A DNA stretch of 15,227 nt from the NCBI GenBank assembly GCA_015661935.1, contig DQVD01000167.1, forward strand, positions 1 through 15,227, given 5' to 3'. The stretch is from Desulfocapsa sulfexigens (GTDB lineage Bacteria; Desulfobacterota; Desulfobulbia; Desulfobulbales; Desulfocapsaceae). Position 1 is the first letter of the stretch; every line of letters starts with the position of its first letter. A model generated the notes under the pieces. It had not been told where the DNA came from. It searched no databases and saw only the letters and a list, made by a program, of their open reading frames with translations. Positions 1-7,686 of the stretch are shown one piece after another. Both the position numbers and the translations under genes were made by a program.

Positions 1-161
1 CCAGATGAAAACCAACTGTAGTTATTTCAGCCGCAGGCTGCTAACTATTCTGGCTTCTGTCTTCTGAATGTGCCCGCAGGGCATCATGTCCTGTGAGAAT
101 TCAGCCCTGCTTATATAGCAGTAAATACTATTAACAAAAAATAACAGTAACAGGTGAAAAA
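1..161 (+). promoter_or_regulatory. Structured leader upstream of iorA
   Basis: No gene is supported here. The stretch is rich in short inverted repeats: CAGCC/GGCTG (28-32 with 36-40), TGCCC/GGGCA (71-75 with 79-83), GCAGGGC/GCCCTGC (76-82 with 104-110) and CTGCT/AGCAG (107-111 with 117-121). The first two hairpins both have the loop GCA. The last three share bases, so forming one excludes its neighbour. Three 7-base units with a TTCTG core run from 47 to 67. The final 40 bases are AT-rich and end in AGGTG (152-156), a ribosome binding site 5 bases before the GTG start of iorA. A promoter could not be placed with confidence. A regulatory role is inferred from the structure only. Confidence 0.4.
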
Positions 162-1967
162 GTGACAGACAGTAATTCGCTCTGGATGTCCGGGAATGAA
201 GCCATAGCAATGGCTGCTTATGAAGCAGGAGTTAAAGTTGCTTCAGGATATCCCGGAACACCATCGACTGAGATCATGGAGAATCTCTCCAAATATGAAG
301 GTGTGTACACCGAATGGGCACCTAATGAAAAAGTTGGCCTTGAAGTTGCCATTGGTGCATCTTTTGCGGGTGTAAGAGCCTTTGCAACCATGAAGCATGT
401 TGGTGTGAACGTGGCTGCAGATCCTCTTTTCACCGTATCTTATACAGGTGTTCGTGGAGGCCTGGTGGTGATTACTGCCGACGATCCTGAGATGCATTCA
501 TCTCAGAATGAGCAGGATAATCGCAATTATGCTTATGCTGCTAAACTTCCCATGATTGAACCCTCCGAACCTGCTGAAGCCAAAGAGTTCTTGAAAGATG
601 CTTTTGATCTGTCAGAGAAGTTTGATACCCCGGTTCTTTTTCGCATAACCACTCGAGTTTCCCATGTAAAGGGGGTGCTCAGCAAGGGTGATATGAGACG
701 ATCTTCAGCAACCCGTGGTATTGAGAAGGCACCAGCCAAAATAGTTATGCTTCCCGGGAATGCCCGTAATCGTCGTAAAGTCGTGGAAGAACGTATGGCC
801 CTGCTTACAGAAGTTGCAGAGAGCGATGCCTTTAATAAGGTAGAGCCGGGTGATACCAAACGTGGCTTTATTACCGGTGGTGTAGCCTATCTTTATGTGA
901 AAGAGGCGTTTCCGGAAGCTACGGTTCTAAAGCTTGGCATGAGCTGGCCGCTTCCCGAGAAAAAAATTAAGGAATTTGCGGCAAGTGTTGATGAGCTTTT
1001 TGTTGTGGAAGAACTTGATCCATTTCTCGAACATCATATCAAGGCCATGGGCGTTGAATGTCATGGCAAGGATCTTATTCCGAATCGGGGTGAGTTAAAT
1101 ACCTCCATTGTACGTACTTCCATTGACCCGGATTCTGCTCCTGAGCTTTTTGCTCCTTCAGAGCTTCCCATGCGACCGCCCAATATGTGTGCCGGTTGCC
1201 CCCATCGTGGGGTATTCTTTAACTTGTCCAGGATGAAGGATATCTTTGTCTCAGGCGATATTGGCTGTTATACTTTAGGATTTCTGCCACCACTTTCAGC
1301 CATGGACTCCTGTGTCTGTATGGGGGCGTCAGTCAGCATTGCGCATGGAATGGCCAAGGCACTTGGTGATGAAGGAAAAGGAAAACTGGTTTCTGTGATT
1401 GGTGACTCCACCTTCATGCACACTGGAATAAATGGATTGATTAACTCGGTTTATAACGATTCCAAAACGGTTCTTGTTATTCTCGATAACCGGATTACAG
1501 CCATGACCGGTCAGCAGAACAATCCTACTTCCGGTTGTAACATTAAGGGGGAGGCAGCAAATGCAATAAACCTTGAAGAATTGTGTAAGGCAGTTGGGGT
1601 GAACCATGTGGAAGTTGTTAATCCCCATGATATTGCTGCATGTAAAAAGGCATTAAAGAATGCTTTGGAACTCGATGAGATGGCAGTGGTTATCTCAAGA
1701 GCACCCTGTGTGCTTCTGCCTGAGATAAAAAATGCAGAGCACAATCCATACAATACTAAGATTGAAAACTGTGTCGGATGCAGATCCTGTGTCAATCTTG
1801 GCTGTCCTGCAATCAGCTGGACCAATATGACGTCTGAAGAGGCAGTGGCCAAGGGATATAAAGAAAAACAGAAAGGTTTTGCTGTGATCAATGAAGTACA
1901 GTGTAATGGTTGCGGACAATGTGCAACTCTGTGTAAATTTGATGCAATCAACAGGAAGGGAGAATAG
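162..1967 (+). CDS. iorA: Indolepyruvate ferredoxin oxidoreductase, alpha subunit
   Basis: This is the catalytic subunit of the oxygen-sensitive enzyme that converts aryl-2-oxoacids (indolepyruvate, phenylpyruvate, hydroxyphenylpyruvate) plus CoA and oxidised ferredoxin to aryl-acetyl-CoA, CO2 and reduced ferredoxin in the cytoplasm. The 601-residue length is normal for the family. The N-terminus has the pyruvate:ferredoxin-oxidoreductase-type domain (GNEAIAMAAYEAGV near residue 11, then GYPGTPSTE). The thiamine diphosphate site is visible as GDIGC (365-369) and GDSTFMHTGIN (414-424). Two C-terminal [4Fe-4S] sites follow: Cys537, 540, 543, 548 and Cys581, 584, 587, 591. The last cysteine is followed by Lys rather than the Pro usual in ferredoxin motifs. 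The GTG start at 162 is preferred because AGGTG lies 5 bases upstream; the ATG at codon 9 has no such site. The stop is 3 bases before iorB, so the two are co-transcribed. The preferred 2-oxoacid cannot be read from sequence. Confidence 0.95.
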   Translation: MTDSNSLWMSGNEAIAMAAYEAGVKVASGYPGTPSTEIMENLSKYEGVYTEWAPNEKVGLEVAIGASFAGVRAFATMKHVGVNVAADPLFTVSYTGVRGGLVVITADDPEMHSSQNEQDNRNYAYAAKLPMIEPSEPAEAKEFLKDAFDLSEKFDTPVLFRITTRVSHVKGVLSKGDMRRSSATRGIEKAPAKIVMLPGNARNRRKVVEERMALLTEVAESDAFNKVEPGDTKRGFITGGVAYLYVKEAFPEATVLKLGMSWPLPEKKIKEFAASVDELFVVEELDPFLEHHIKAMGVECHGKDLIPNRGELNTSIVRTSIDPDSAPELFAPSELPMRPPNMCAGCPHRGVFFNLSRMKDIFVSGDIGCYTLGFLPPLSAMDSCVCMGASVSIAHGMAKALGDEGKGKLVSVIGDSTFMHTGINGLINSVYNDSKTVLVILDNRITAMTGQQNNPTSGCNIKGEAANAINLEELCKAVGVNHVEVVNPHDIAACKKALKNALELDEMAVVISRAPCVLLPEIKNAEHNPYNTKIENCVGCRSCVNLGCPAISWTNMTSEEAVAKGYKEKQKGFAVINEVQCNGCGQCATLCKFDAINRKGE

Positions 1968-1970
1968 ACA

Positions 1971-2552
1971 ATGGCAGCAACAGGAAACATTCTTTTTTCC
2001 GGAGTAGGTGGACAGGGGATTTTGCTTGCCAGTGAAGTGACAGCTTATGCACTTCTTGCAGCAGGCTATGATGCAAAGAAAAGCGAAGTGCATGGCATGG
2101 CCCAGCGTGGTGGGTCGGTCACGGCCCAGTTGCGCTATGGCGATAAGGTGTACTCACCGCTTATTGAGCCCGGCAAGGCTGATATTTTAATTTCTTTTGA
2201 GATGATGGAAGCAGCACGTTATCTACCCTATTTACATAAAGACAGTAAAGTAATTGTAAATACACAGCAGATTAAACCACCATCTGTGGCCATGGGTCAG
2301 ATTCCGTATCCCGTTGATGTTTTAGATGCAATTACCTCGCAGGGAATTCAGGTTGTAACCGTGGATGCCTTTGATATTGCGCGTGATGCAGGGGAAGTAA
2401 AGGCTGCAAATATCGTTATGGTTGGTGCCATGTCCGCTTTTCTACCCATGGATCCTGAGGTGTATGAAAATATTATTAATACCAGAATCCCTGAACGATT
2501 TCGTGAAGTGAATCTGAAGGCATTTGCAGCAGGCAGAGCGATTACCGCTTAG
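1971..2552 (+). CDS. iorB: Indolepyruvate ferredoxin oxidoreductase, beta subunit
   Basis: This is the small gamma-type subunit that pairs with IorA to form the working 2-oxoacid:ferredoxin oxidoreductase. At 193 residues it has the usual family length. The glycine-rich opening FSGVGGQGILLASE (residues 9-22) and the block KKSEVHGMAQRGGSV around residues 38-52 are hallmarks of the pyruvate/ketoisovalerate oxidoreductase catalytic domain. No cysteine cluster is present, as expected because the iron-sulfur sites sit in IorA. A purine-rich ribosome binding site (GGGAG, 1958-1962) lies inside the end of iorA, 8 bases before the ATG. With a 3-base intergenic gap this points to coupled translation giving matched subunit amounts. 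The next gene begins 27 bases on. Confidence 0.95.
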   Translation: MAATGNILFSGVGGQGILLASEVTAYALLAAGYDAKKSEVHGMAQRGGSVTAQLRYGDKVYSPLIEPGKADILISFEMMEAARYLPYLHKDSKVIVNTQQIKPPSVAMGQIPYPVDVLDAITSQGIQVVTVDAFDIARDAGEVKAANIVMVGAMSAFLPMDPEVYENIINTRIPERFREVNLKAFAAGRAITA

Positions 2553-2579
2553 TCTGGAAAAATAAGAAGAGGGTTTGTC

Positions 2580-3887
2580 ATGACATTATACTGGGAAGAG
2601 GAGATGGAAACCCTGCCGAGAGTCGGCTTGGAATCCATTCAGTTGAAACGTCTTCAGCATCTGGTGGCGCGTGTTTATAAAACCGTTGCCCCCTATCGTG
2701 AAAAGATGGACGCTGCAGGAGTAAAACCTGAGGATATTCAGTCTCTCGATGATCTTGCAAAACTCCCCTTTACAGTAAAGGAAGATTTGCGTGAAAACTA
2801 TCCCTTTGGACTGTTCACTGTCCCCATGGATCAGGTCGTTCGTGTTCATGCATCATCCGGTACTACTGGGAAGCCTACGGTTGTTGGGTATACCAAAAAG
2901 GATATCGAGTTATGGGCAAATCTTATGGCGCGTGCTCTTACTCTAGCAGGAGCTACTGCCAGGGATATGGTACATAATGCCTATGGGTATGGACTTTTTA
3001 CAGGTGGTCTTGGCGCTCATTATGGTACTGAGCGCCTTGGTGCCACAGTAATTCCTGTTTCCGGTGGCAACACCAAGCGCCAGATAACTATTATGCAGGA
3101 TTTTAAACCAACAGTTTTGCTTGCCACTCCTTCCTATGCCTTGAATCTTGCTGAAACCATGGAAACTGTTGGGGTTGATCCAAAGTCCCTCTCTCTTCGT
3201 GTTGGAGTTTTTGGGGCGGAGCCCTGGAGTGAAAATATGCGTGATGAAGTTGAGCGAAAATTGAACATCAAGGCAGTGGATATCTACGGTCTTTCAGAAG
3301 TAATGGGGCCGGGAGTTGCCATGCAGTGTCTTGAAGGCGAAAAAGGGATGCACATTTTCGAGGATCATTTTCTGCCCGAAATCATTGATCCTGATACTGG
3401 CGAGGTTTTACCGCCCGGTGATAAGGGTGAGCTTGTGTTTACAACGCTCACCAAAGAAGCTTTCCCCATTATTCGATACCGCACAAAAGATATCTCAAGG
3501 CTTATATATGATACCTGCAAGTGTGGACGAACCCTGGTTCGTATGGAGAAGGTAACCGGCCGAACCGATGATATGCTCATCATTCGTGGCGTTAATGTCT
3601 TCCCGTCCCAGATTGAGCACGTACTTATGGGAACTGAAGGTGTTGAACCTCATTACCGGATCGTAGTGAATCGTGAAGGAAACATGGATACCATGTCTGT
3701 TGAGGTTGAAGTCAGTGATGCTATCTTCTCTGATGAAATTAAGACCTTGGAGAATCTGACAAAACGTATCCAAATGGATATTAAGGATATGCTTGGTGTA
3801 ACCTGCAAAGTGAAACTGGTTGAACCAAAGACCATCCAACGCAGTGAAGGAAAGGCTCAGCGAGTCATTGATAATAGAAATTTATAA
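2580..3887 (+). CDS. paaK: Phenylacetate-CoA ligase family protein (copy 1)
   Basis: This is a cytoplasmic AMP-forming acyl-CoA ligase of the ANL superfamily. The family activates phenylacetate and related aryl acids with ATP and CoA to the aryl-CoA thioester. At 435 residues it has the compact PaaK length. Visible features are the family opening [11 protein letters not shown], the phosphate-binding loop SSGTTGKP (92-99), a PaaK-type Cys pair TCKCGRT, the hinge region [11 protein letters not shown] starting at 327 with VNVFPSQIE after it, and the C-terminal Lys425 in [10 protein letters not shown] expected for adenylation. An AGAGGG ribosome binding site precedes the ATG. Its place directly after iorAB suggests its substrate is the free acid matching IorAB's acyl-CoA product. 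The physiological direction is not determined. A close paralogue lies at 9216. Confidence 0.92.
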   Translation: MTLYWEEEMETLPRVGLESIQLKRLQHLVARVYKTVAPYREKMDAAGVKPEDIQSLDDLAKLPFTVKEDLRENYPFGLFTVPMDQVVRVHASSGTTGKPTVVGYTKKDIELWANLMARALTLAGATARDMVHNAYGYGLFTGGLGAHYGTERLGATVIPVSGGNTKRQITIMQDFKPTVLLATPSYALNLAETMETVGVDPKSLSLRVGVFGAEPWSENMRDEVERKLNIKAVDIYGLSEVMGPGVAMQCLEGEKGMHIFEDHFLPEIIDPDTGEVLPPGDKGELVFTTLTKEAFPIIRYRTKDISRLIYDTCKCGRTLVRMEKVTGRTDDMLIIRGVNVFPSQIEHVLMGTEGVEPHYRIVVNREGNMDTMSVEVEVSDAIFSDEIKTLENLTKRIQMDIKDMLGVTCKVKLVEPKTIQRSEGKAQRVIDNRNL

Positions 3888-3898
3888 GGGGATCTGAG

Positions 3899-4330
3899 AT
3901 GCAAGTAGAACAGATTGCAGTATTTTTAGAGAACAAATCAGGTCGTCTGGCTGAGATCACCGCAAGGCTTGCAGAAGAAAATATCAATATTCGTGCACTG
4001 TCTGTTGCTGATACTGCTGATTTTGGTATCCTGCGACTTATCGTTGATAACGTTGAGAAAGCAAAAAGCACCTTGAAATCCAATGGCTTTACTGTTGGCA
4101 TCACTGACGTTATTGCCGTTGAAGTAGCCGATAAGACCGGTGGCCTCGCAGGAGTACTGAAGACCATAGAAAAAGAAAAGCTGAATGTTGAATATATGTA
4201 TGCTTTTGTTAATAAAACCGGAGAAAATGCAGTACTTATTTTTCGTTTTGACAACATTGATAAGGCCATTGAATCTTTACAGCGAACTGGATACACCATC
4301 TTAAGTGATGAACAAATTCGTGCTTTATAA
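3899..4330 (+). CDS. Tandem ACT-domain protein, probable amino-acid sensor
   Basis: The 143-residue protein consists of two ACT-like units, about residues 1-68 and 70-143, with no other domain. The first begins [32 protein letters not shown] and the second [31 protein letters not shown], so both show the ligand-binding Gly-Arg/Gly-Gly-Leu loop before the first helix. ACT pairs commonly bind amino acids and report their level to enzymes. Stand-alone tandem-ACT proteins are known neighbours of paaK and ior genes, which is the main basis for assigning it here. A strong AAGGGGA site (3886-3892) lies 6 bases before the ATG, and the gap to paaK is 11 bases. It may regulate PaaK or IorAB allosterically, which is inference. 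It is followed by a terminator-like hairpin, so it probably closes the first transcript segment. Confidence 0.85.
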   Translation: MQVEQIAVFLENKSGRLAEITARLAEENINIRALSVADTADFGILRLIVDNVEKAKSTLKSNGFTVGITDVIAVEVADKTGGLAGVLKTIEKEKLNVEYMYAFVNKTGENAVLIFRFDNIDKAIESLQRTGYTILSDEQIRAL

Positions 4331-4355
4331 ATTCCAGACTCGATTTGGAATAACA

Positions 4356-4390
4356 ATTCGGTAGAATCACAGAGATTCTACCGAATATTT
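4356..4390 (+). terminator. Intrinsic terminator-like hairpin between the ACT gene and livK
   Basis: The 13-base arm ATTCGGTAGAATC (4356-4368) is repeated as a perfect reverse complement at 4374-4386, with a 5-base loop ACAGA, followed by ATTTTTATTA. This is the form of a Rho-independent terminator. Only 24 bases separate the stem from the livK ATG, so any livK promoter has to lie upstream of the hairpin or overlap it. It may therefore act as a partial terminator, or as an RNA-processing or 5'-protecting structure. Confidence 0.75.
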
Positions 4391-4410
4391 TTATTAGAAC
4401 GGGGGATAAG

Positions 4411-5559
4411 ATGAAAAAAATTACATCAAAACTTCTTTTGGCAGTTGTAGCCGTCAGCCTTTGTGTGGCGCCTGCTTTTGCTGAGACAATCAAAGTAGGT
4501 GCTATTCTTGCTGTCACCGGTGGCGCTTCTTTCCTTGGCGGCCCTGAAGCTCGCAGTCTGGAGATGATGGTTGAAGAGATTAATGCCAAAGGTGGAGTCA
4601 ACGGTAACAAGATTGAACTTATCATTAAAGATTCTGCTGCAAGTCCTGAGAAAGCAATTTCCTTTGCTAAACAGCTGATCGAAGAAGACAAAGTTCTCGC
4701 AATCATCGGGCCTTCCACAAGTGGCGAGACCATGAAGATCAAGAATATCTGTCAGCAGGCAAAAACTCCGCTGATCTCTTGTGGTGCAGCTGAAGTTATT
4801 GTTAATCCTGTTGCATCCTATGTGTTCAAAACTCCTCAGAAAGATTCCTATGCTGTGAAGAAAATCTACATGGAAATGAACAAAATGGGCATTTCCAAGA
4901 TTGCAGTGCTTGCTGGTAATACCGGTTTTGGAAAAGCAGGAAAAGGACAACTTCTGAAACTGGCTCCTGAGTTTGGTATAGAAGTTGTGGAAGTTGAAGT
5001 ATATGACAAAAAATCCAATGATCTTTCTGCAGTAGTTGCAAAGATCAAAGCCAACAAAGATGTTCAGGCTGTTATTAACTGGTCCATTGTTCCTGCCCAG
5101 GCCATCGTTCCTAAAAACATGCGTCAGGCGGGTTGGGATGTGCCACTTTTTCAGAGCCATGGTTTTGGAAACATCAAATACGTAGAAGCTGCCGGTGCTG
5201 CTGCTGAAGGAATTATCTTCCCTGCAGGACGTCTTCTTATTGCAGAAAGTCTTCCTGATGATCATCCACAGAAAGCACTGCTTACGGCATACAAGAAAAA
5301 TTATGAGTCCAAATTTAATGAGCCTGCTTCCACCTTTGGTGGCCATGGTTATGATGCTATCACCATTCTTGCTGCTGCAATTGGTGTGGGCGGAAATGAT
5401 CGGGAGAAAGTACGTACAGCAATTGAAAACCTGAAGAACATCCCCGGAACCGGTGGTGTTTTCAGTTTCTCTGCTGAAGATCATAATGGTCTTGATATTG
5501 ATGCTTTTCAGATGATGACTGTTAAAGATGGAAAGTTTGTTGCGTATACCGGAAAATAA
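4411..5559 (+). CDS. livK: Branched-chain amino-acid-type ABC transporter, periplasmic binding protein
   Basis: This is the periplasmic solute receptor of a HAAT-family importer, which hands its ligand to LivHM. The 382-residue precursor starts with a clear Sec signal peptide (MKK, a hydrophobic stretch, and APAFA with predicted cleavage after Ala24). The mature protein has the type I periplasmic-binding fold: KVGAILAVTGGASFLGGPE at the N-terminus, INAKGGVNG near 50, IIGPSTSGETM near 106-116, and the late block GGHGYDAITILAAAI. GGGGGAT (4401-4407) is the ribosome binding site. Paralogues bind Leu/Ile/Val, but related receptors bind aromatic amino acids, aromatic acids, urea or amides. The neighbours favour an aromatic or branched amino acid or an aryl acid; the ligand is not readable from sequence. 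Terminator-like hairpins flank it on both sides, which would allow the receptor to be made in excess over the permease. Confidence 0.92.
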   Translation: MKKITSKLLLAVVAVSLCVAPAFAETIKVGAILAVTGGASFLGGPEARSLEMMVEEINAKGGVNGNKIELIIKDSAASPEKAISFAKQLIEEDKVLAIIGPSTSGETMKIKNICQQAKTPLISCGAAEVIVNPVASYVFKTPQKDSYAVKKIYMEMNKMGISKIAVLAGNTGFGKAGKGQLLKLAPEFGIEVVEVEVYDKKSNDLSAVVAKIKANKDVQAVINWSIVPAQAIVPKNMRQAGWDVPLFQSHGFGNIKYVEAAGAAAEGIIFPAGRLLIAESLPDDHPQKALLTAYKKNYESKFNEPASTFGGHGYDAITILAAAIGVGGNDREKVRTAIENLKNIPGTGGVFSFSAEDHNGLDIDAFQMMTVKDGKFVAYTGK

Positions 5560-5587
5560 TCCAGTATTGTTGACAATGTAGAATGGG

Positions 5588-5621
5588 CCGGACTGGAAGA
5601 GCTTTTTTTCAGTCCGGTTTT
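5588..5621 (+). terminator. Terminator-like hairpin after livK
   Basis: CCGGACTG (5588-5595) pairs perfectly with CAGTCCGG (5610-5617) across a 14-base loop containing seven T, followed by TTTT at 5618-5621. It lies 28 bases after the livK stop and 89 bases before livH. It probably ends part of the livK transcript and lowers expression of the permease and ATPase genes downstream. Confidence 0.75.
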
Positions 5622-5633
5622 GCTTGTAATGAG

Positions 5634-5701
5634 TTATCAGTTGTCAATTTTCAGGTAAGACATTGAGAGACTGAACACTGACAACTGACAACTGAACACT
5701 G
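5634..5701. repeat. Palindromic 7-base-period repeat just upstream of livH
   Basis: The left half has three 7-base units, TTATCAG TTGTCAA TTTTCAG (5634-5654). After 16 bases the right half has CTGAACA CTGACAA CTGACAA CTGAACA CTG (5671-5701). Read as an inverted repeat, 18 of 21 positions of the left half match the reverse complement of 5671-5691. In RNA this would be a long stem with a 16-base loop ending 9 to 19 bases before the livH ATG. The resemblance to short heptanucleotide intergenic repeats in other bacteria is from general knowledge. A related sequence occurs at 11217-11247. Confidence 0.8.
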
Positions 5702-5709
5702 TTTTTCCC

Positions 5710-6600
5710 ATGACCACTGAACTATTTATCCAATACCTGATGGCCGGCATCACCTATGGCAGCATTTATGCCATTGTCGCCATTGGATTTAATATTATTT
5801 ATAACACCACGGGCATCATCAATTTTGCCCAGGGTGAATTTGTCATGTTCGGAGGGATGATAGCCATCTCTCTCCTGCAATATATGCCCATGCCTCTTGC
5901 CATTATTCTGGCAGTGTTAATTACCATGCTTATCGGAGCATTGATTGAAGTCTGTTTTATCCGTTGGCTGAAGTCTCCTTCAGTGTTACGTTTGATAATT
6001 ATCACCATTGGTATTTCCATCATTTCCCGTGAAGTTGCGGTGCATATCTGGGGCGAGTCCATTCGTTCCCTTCCTTATTTTGTCGGGAATGAAATTAGTT
6101 CTGTTGCAGTGTTCGGAGCCCGTGTGTCATCTCAGGTGTTTTGGGTCATTGCAGCATCTGCTCTAATGGTGGTGTGTTTAGGGATTTTCTTTAAGACCAC
6201 CTCTGTGGGCCGGGAGATGCGGGCCTGTGCGTCAAATCGTAAGGCTGCCACTCTTTGCGGCATCAATACTCAAAATATGGTGACCCTTTCTTTTGTCTTA
6301 AGTGCTGGTATCGGGGCACTCGCCGGTTGTGTTATGTCTCCCATCACCCATAGCCAATATGATATGGGTACGGGGCTTGCGATTAAAGGTTTCACCGTGG
6401 CCATTCTTGGTGGTCTTGGCAGTTCTGGAGGTGCGGTTGCTGCCGGACTTCTCCTGGGCATCCTCGAAGCATTTTCTGTTTCCGTTGTGCCGCTTGCTTT
6501 TCAGGATGCGATCTCCATTGCCATTCTGCTGATTATTCTCTTTGTGCGACCTCAAGGCTTGTTTGGATCAAAAGAGGCAGCAGGACTATCGGAGTTTTAA
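5710..6600 (+). CDS. livH: Branched-chain amino-acid-type ABC transporter permease LivH
   Basis: This is an inner-membrane permease of the HAAT importer family, forming the translocation channel with LivM. The 296 residues are strongly hydrophobic with about eight membrane segments. The family opening QYLMAGITYGSIYAIVAIGFNIIYNTTGIINFAQGEFVMFGG is intact, as are VGREMRACASNRKAATLCGI, which is the cytoplasmic loop that docks the ATPases (residues 163-182), and the late GLGSSGGAVAAGLLLGILE segment. The ATG at 5710 fits the family N-terminus, but no purine-rich ribosome binding site precedes it. The 70 bases upstream are taken up by the heptad palindrome and a run of five T, so translation initiation may be weak or depend on RNA structure. 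livM begins 4 bases after the stop. Confidence 0.92.
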   Translation: MTTELFIQYLMAGITYGSIYAIVAIGFNIIYNTTGIINFAQGEFVMFGGMIAISLLQYMPMPLAIILAVLITMLIGALIEVCFIRWLKSPSVLRLIIITIGISIISREVAVHIWGESIRSLPYFVGNEISSVAVFGARVSSQVFWVIAASALMVVCLGIFFKTTSVGREMRACASNRKAATLCGINTQNMVTLSFVLSAGIGALAGCVMSPITHSQYDMGTGLAIKGFTVAILGGLGSSGGAVAAGLLLGILEAFSVSVVPLAFQDAISIAILLIILFVRPQGLFGSKEAAGLSEF

Positions 6601-6604
6601 GTTT

Positions 6605-7681
6605 ATGAAAAAACTGCTATCAGTTCTTCCCCTTCTTGCTGTGGTAATTGGGATTCATTTTCTGGCCAGTGCCACAGATACCATGTATTATCTGACTCAG
6701 ATGACCATGTCAGCCTATTACGCACTGCTCATCATTGGGCTTTGCGTGTTAATGGGCTATGCCGGTCAGATTTCTTTGGGGCATGCCGGGTTTTTTGCCA
6801 TTGGCGGCTATCTTTCAGCAGCTCTTACCACTCACAGCCTTGTCTCTTATCAGGATAATGCTGTGGTGAGTTTTCTTGATTCTGCAGGAATGCTTCTTGC
6901 CGGACATGACCTCTATGGCGAAGCTATCCTTGTGGTGTCGCCCTGGGCAGCATGTATTGTTGCAGTGTGTACCGCCGCTATTATTGCTGTGGTTATTGGT
7001 ATCCCTGTCCTGAAGTTAAAAGGTCATTATCTTGCCATGGCAACCCTTGGTTTTGGTATAATCATCTATCGGGTGGCTTTGGCGCTCGAATATTTTGGTG
7101 AAGCGGATGGAATCTCAGAAGTTCCCGCCTTTGTTCTTTTACCAGGCTTAAGTGTCAGCGGGAACTTCAGTGATCGGGTGCAGAATTATTATATTGCCTG
7201 GGGGTTACTCCTGATTGGTATGGTTCTTCTTCTAAATCTTATTGATTCACGTGTGGGCAGGGCTTTGCGTGGTATTCATGGCTCCGATGAAGCAGCCGAT
7301 GCCATGGGTGTAAACACTTCAGGGTTCAAGCTGCAAACTTTCGTTCTTTCTGCTGTTTTTGCAGCGATTGCCGGAGTTTTCCTTACGCATTATAATGGGG
7401 GAATCGGGCCTTCCGAGGCAGGAGTGATGAAGTCTGTTCGCTATGTGGCCATTGTAGCCGTTGGTGGTATGGCTCATTTGTGGGGAGCATTACTCATGGG
7501 GATTGTCCTCAATTTTCTTTCCCTGCGCGGCGTGTTTGGTTCCTATGATGACGCAGTTTTTGGTTTGATCCTGATTTTGATTATGCTTTTTGCTCCCAAT
7601 GGAATCCTGAGCCTGAATATCCGCCATCGTCTAAAACAATTGTTAGGACGAGGAAAAACAGATAAGGAAGGGGAGGTGTAA
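6605..7681 (+). CDS. livM: Branched-chain amino-acid-type ABC transporter permease LivM
   Basis: This is the second inner-membrane permease, partner of LivH. From the ATG at 6605 it has 358 residues, begins MKKLLSVLPLLAVVIG, and has about nine to ten hydrophobic segments. Family blocks are LCVLMGYAGQISLGHAGFFAIGGYLSA, the ATPase-docking loop RVGRALRGIHGSDEAADAMGVN, and GGMAHLWGALLMG. An upstream in-frame ATG at 6542 would add 21 polar residues and overlap livH by 59 bases. The 6605 start is preferred because GGAG (6591-6594) precedes it and because hydrophobic residues then start at the N-terminus, as in the family. There is a roughly 40-residue extracytoplasmic stretch after the second segment (around residues 78-110) before the membrane domain resumes. 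The stop is 5 bases before livG. Confidence 0.92.
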   Translation: MKKLLSVLPLLAVVIGIHFLASATDTMYYLTQMTMSAYYALLIIGLCVLMGYAGQISLGHAGFFAIGGYLSAALTTHSLVSYQDNAVVSFLDSAGMLLAGHDLYGEAILVVSPWAACIVAVCTAAIIAVVIGIPVLKLKGHYLAMATLGFGIIIYRVALALEYFGEADGISEVPAFVLLPGLSVSGNFSDRVQNYYIAWGLLLIGMVLLLNLIDSRVGRALRGIHGSDEAADAMGVNTSGFKLQTFVLSAVFAAIAGVFLTHYNGGIGPSEAGVMKSVRYVAIVAVGGMAHLWGALLMGIVLNFLSLRGVFGSYDDAVFGLILILIMLFAPNGILSLNIRHRLKQLLGRGKTDKEGEV

Positions 7682-7686
7682 TCAGA

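Noticed and set aside
68..118. Possible 16-codon leader peptide (ATG at 68, stop at 116) in the iorA leader, suggesting classical attenuation
   Set aside because: It has no ribosome binding site and no Trp, Phe or Tyr codons, so it does not fit control by aromatic amino acid starvation.
4426..5484. Long open frame (352 codons) on the - strand opposite livK
   Set aside because: It is antisense to a clear livK with signal peptide and family motifs. The protein is unlike any family I recognise, and it has no start signals; it is a codon-phase shadow.
5570..5598. TTGACA at 5570-5575 as a -35 box for a livH promoter
   Set aside because: No -10-like hexamer lies 16-18 bases downstream, and the sequence there is the arm of the terminator hairpin.
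5634..5701. CRISPR-like array
   Set aside because: The units are 7 bases long and contiguous with no spacers, and no cas gene is present.
6542..6604. Upstream ATG for livM at 6542
   Set aside because: It would overlap livH by 59 bases and add a polar N-terminus. The ATG at 6605 has GGAG upstream and fits the family.
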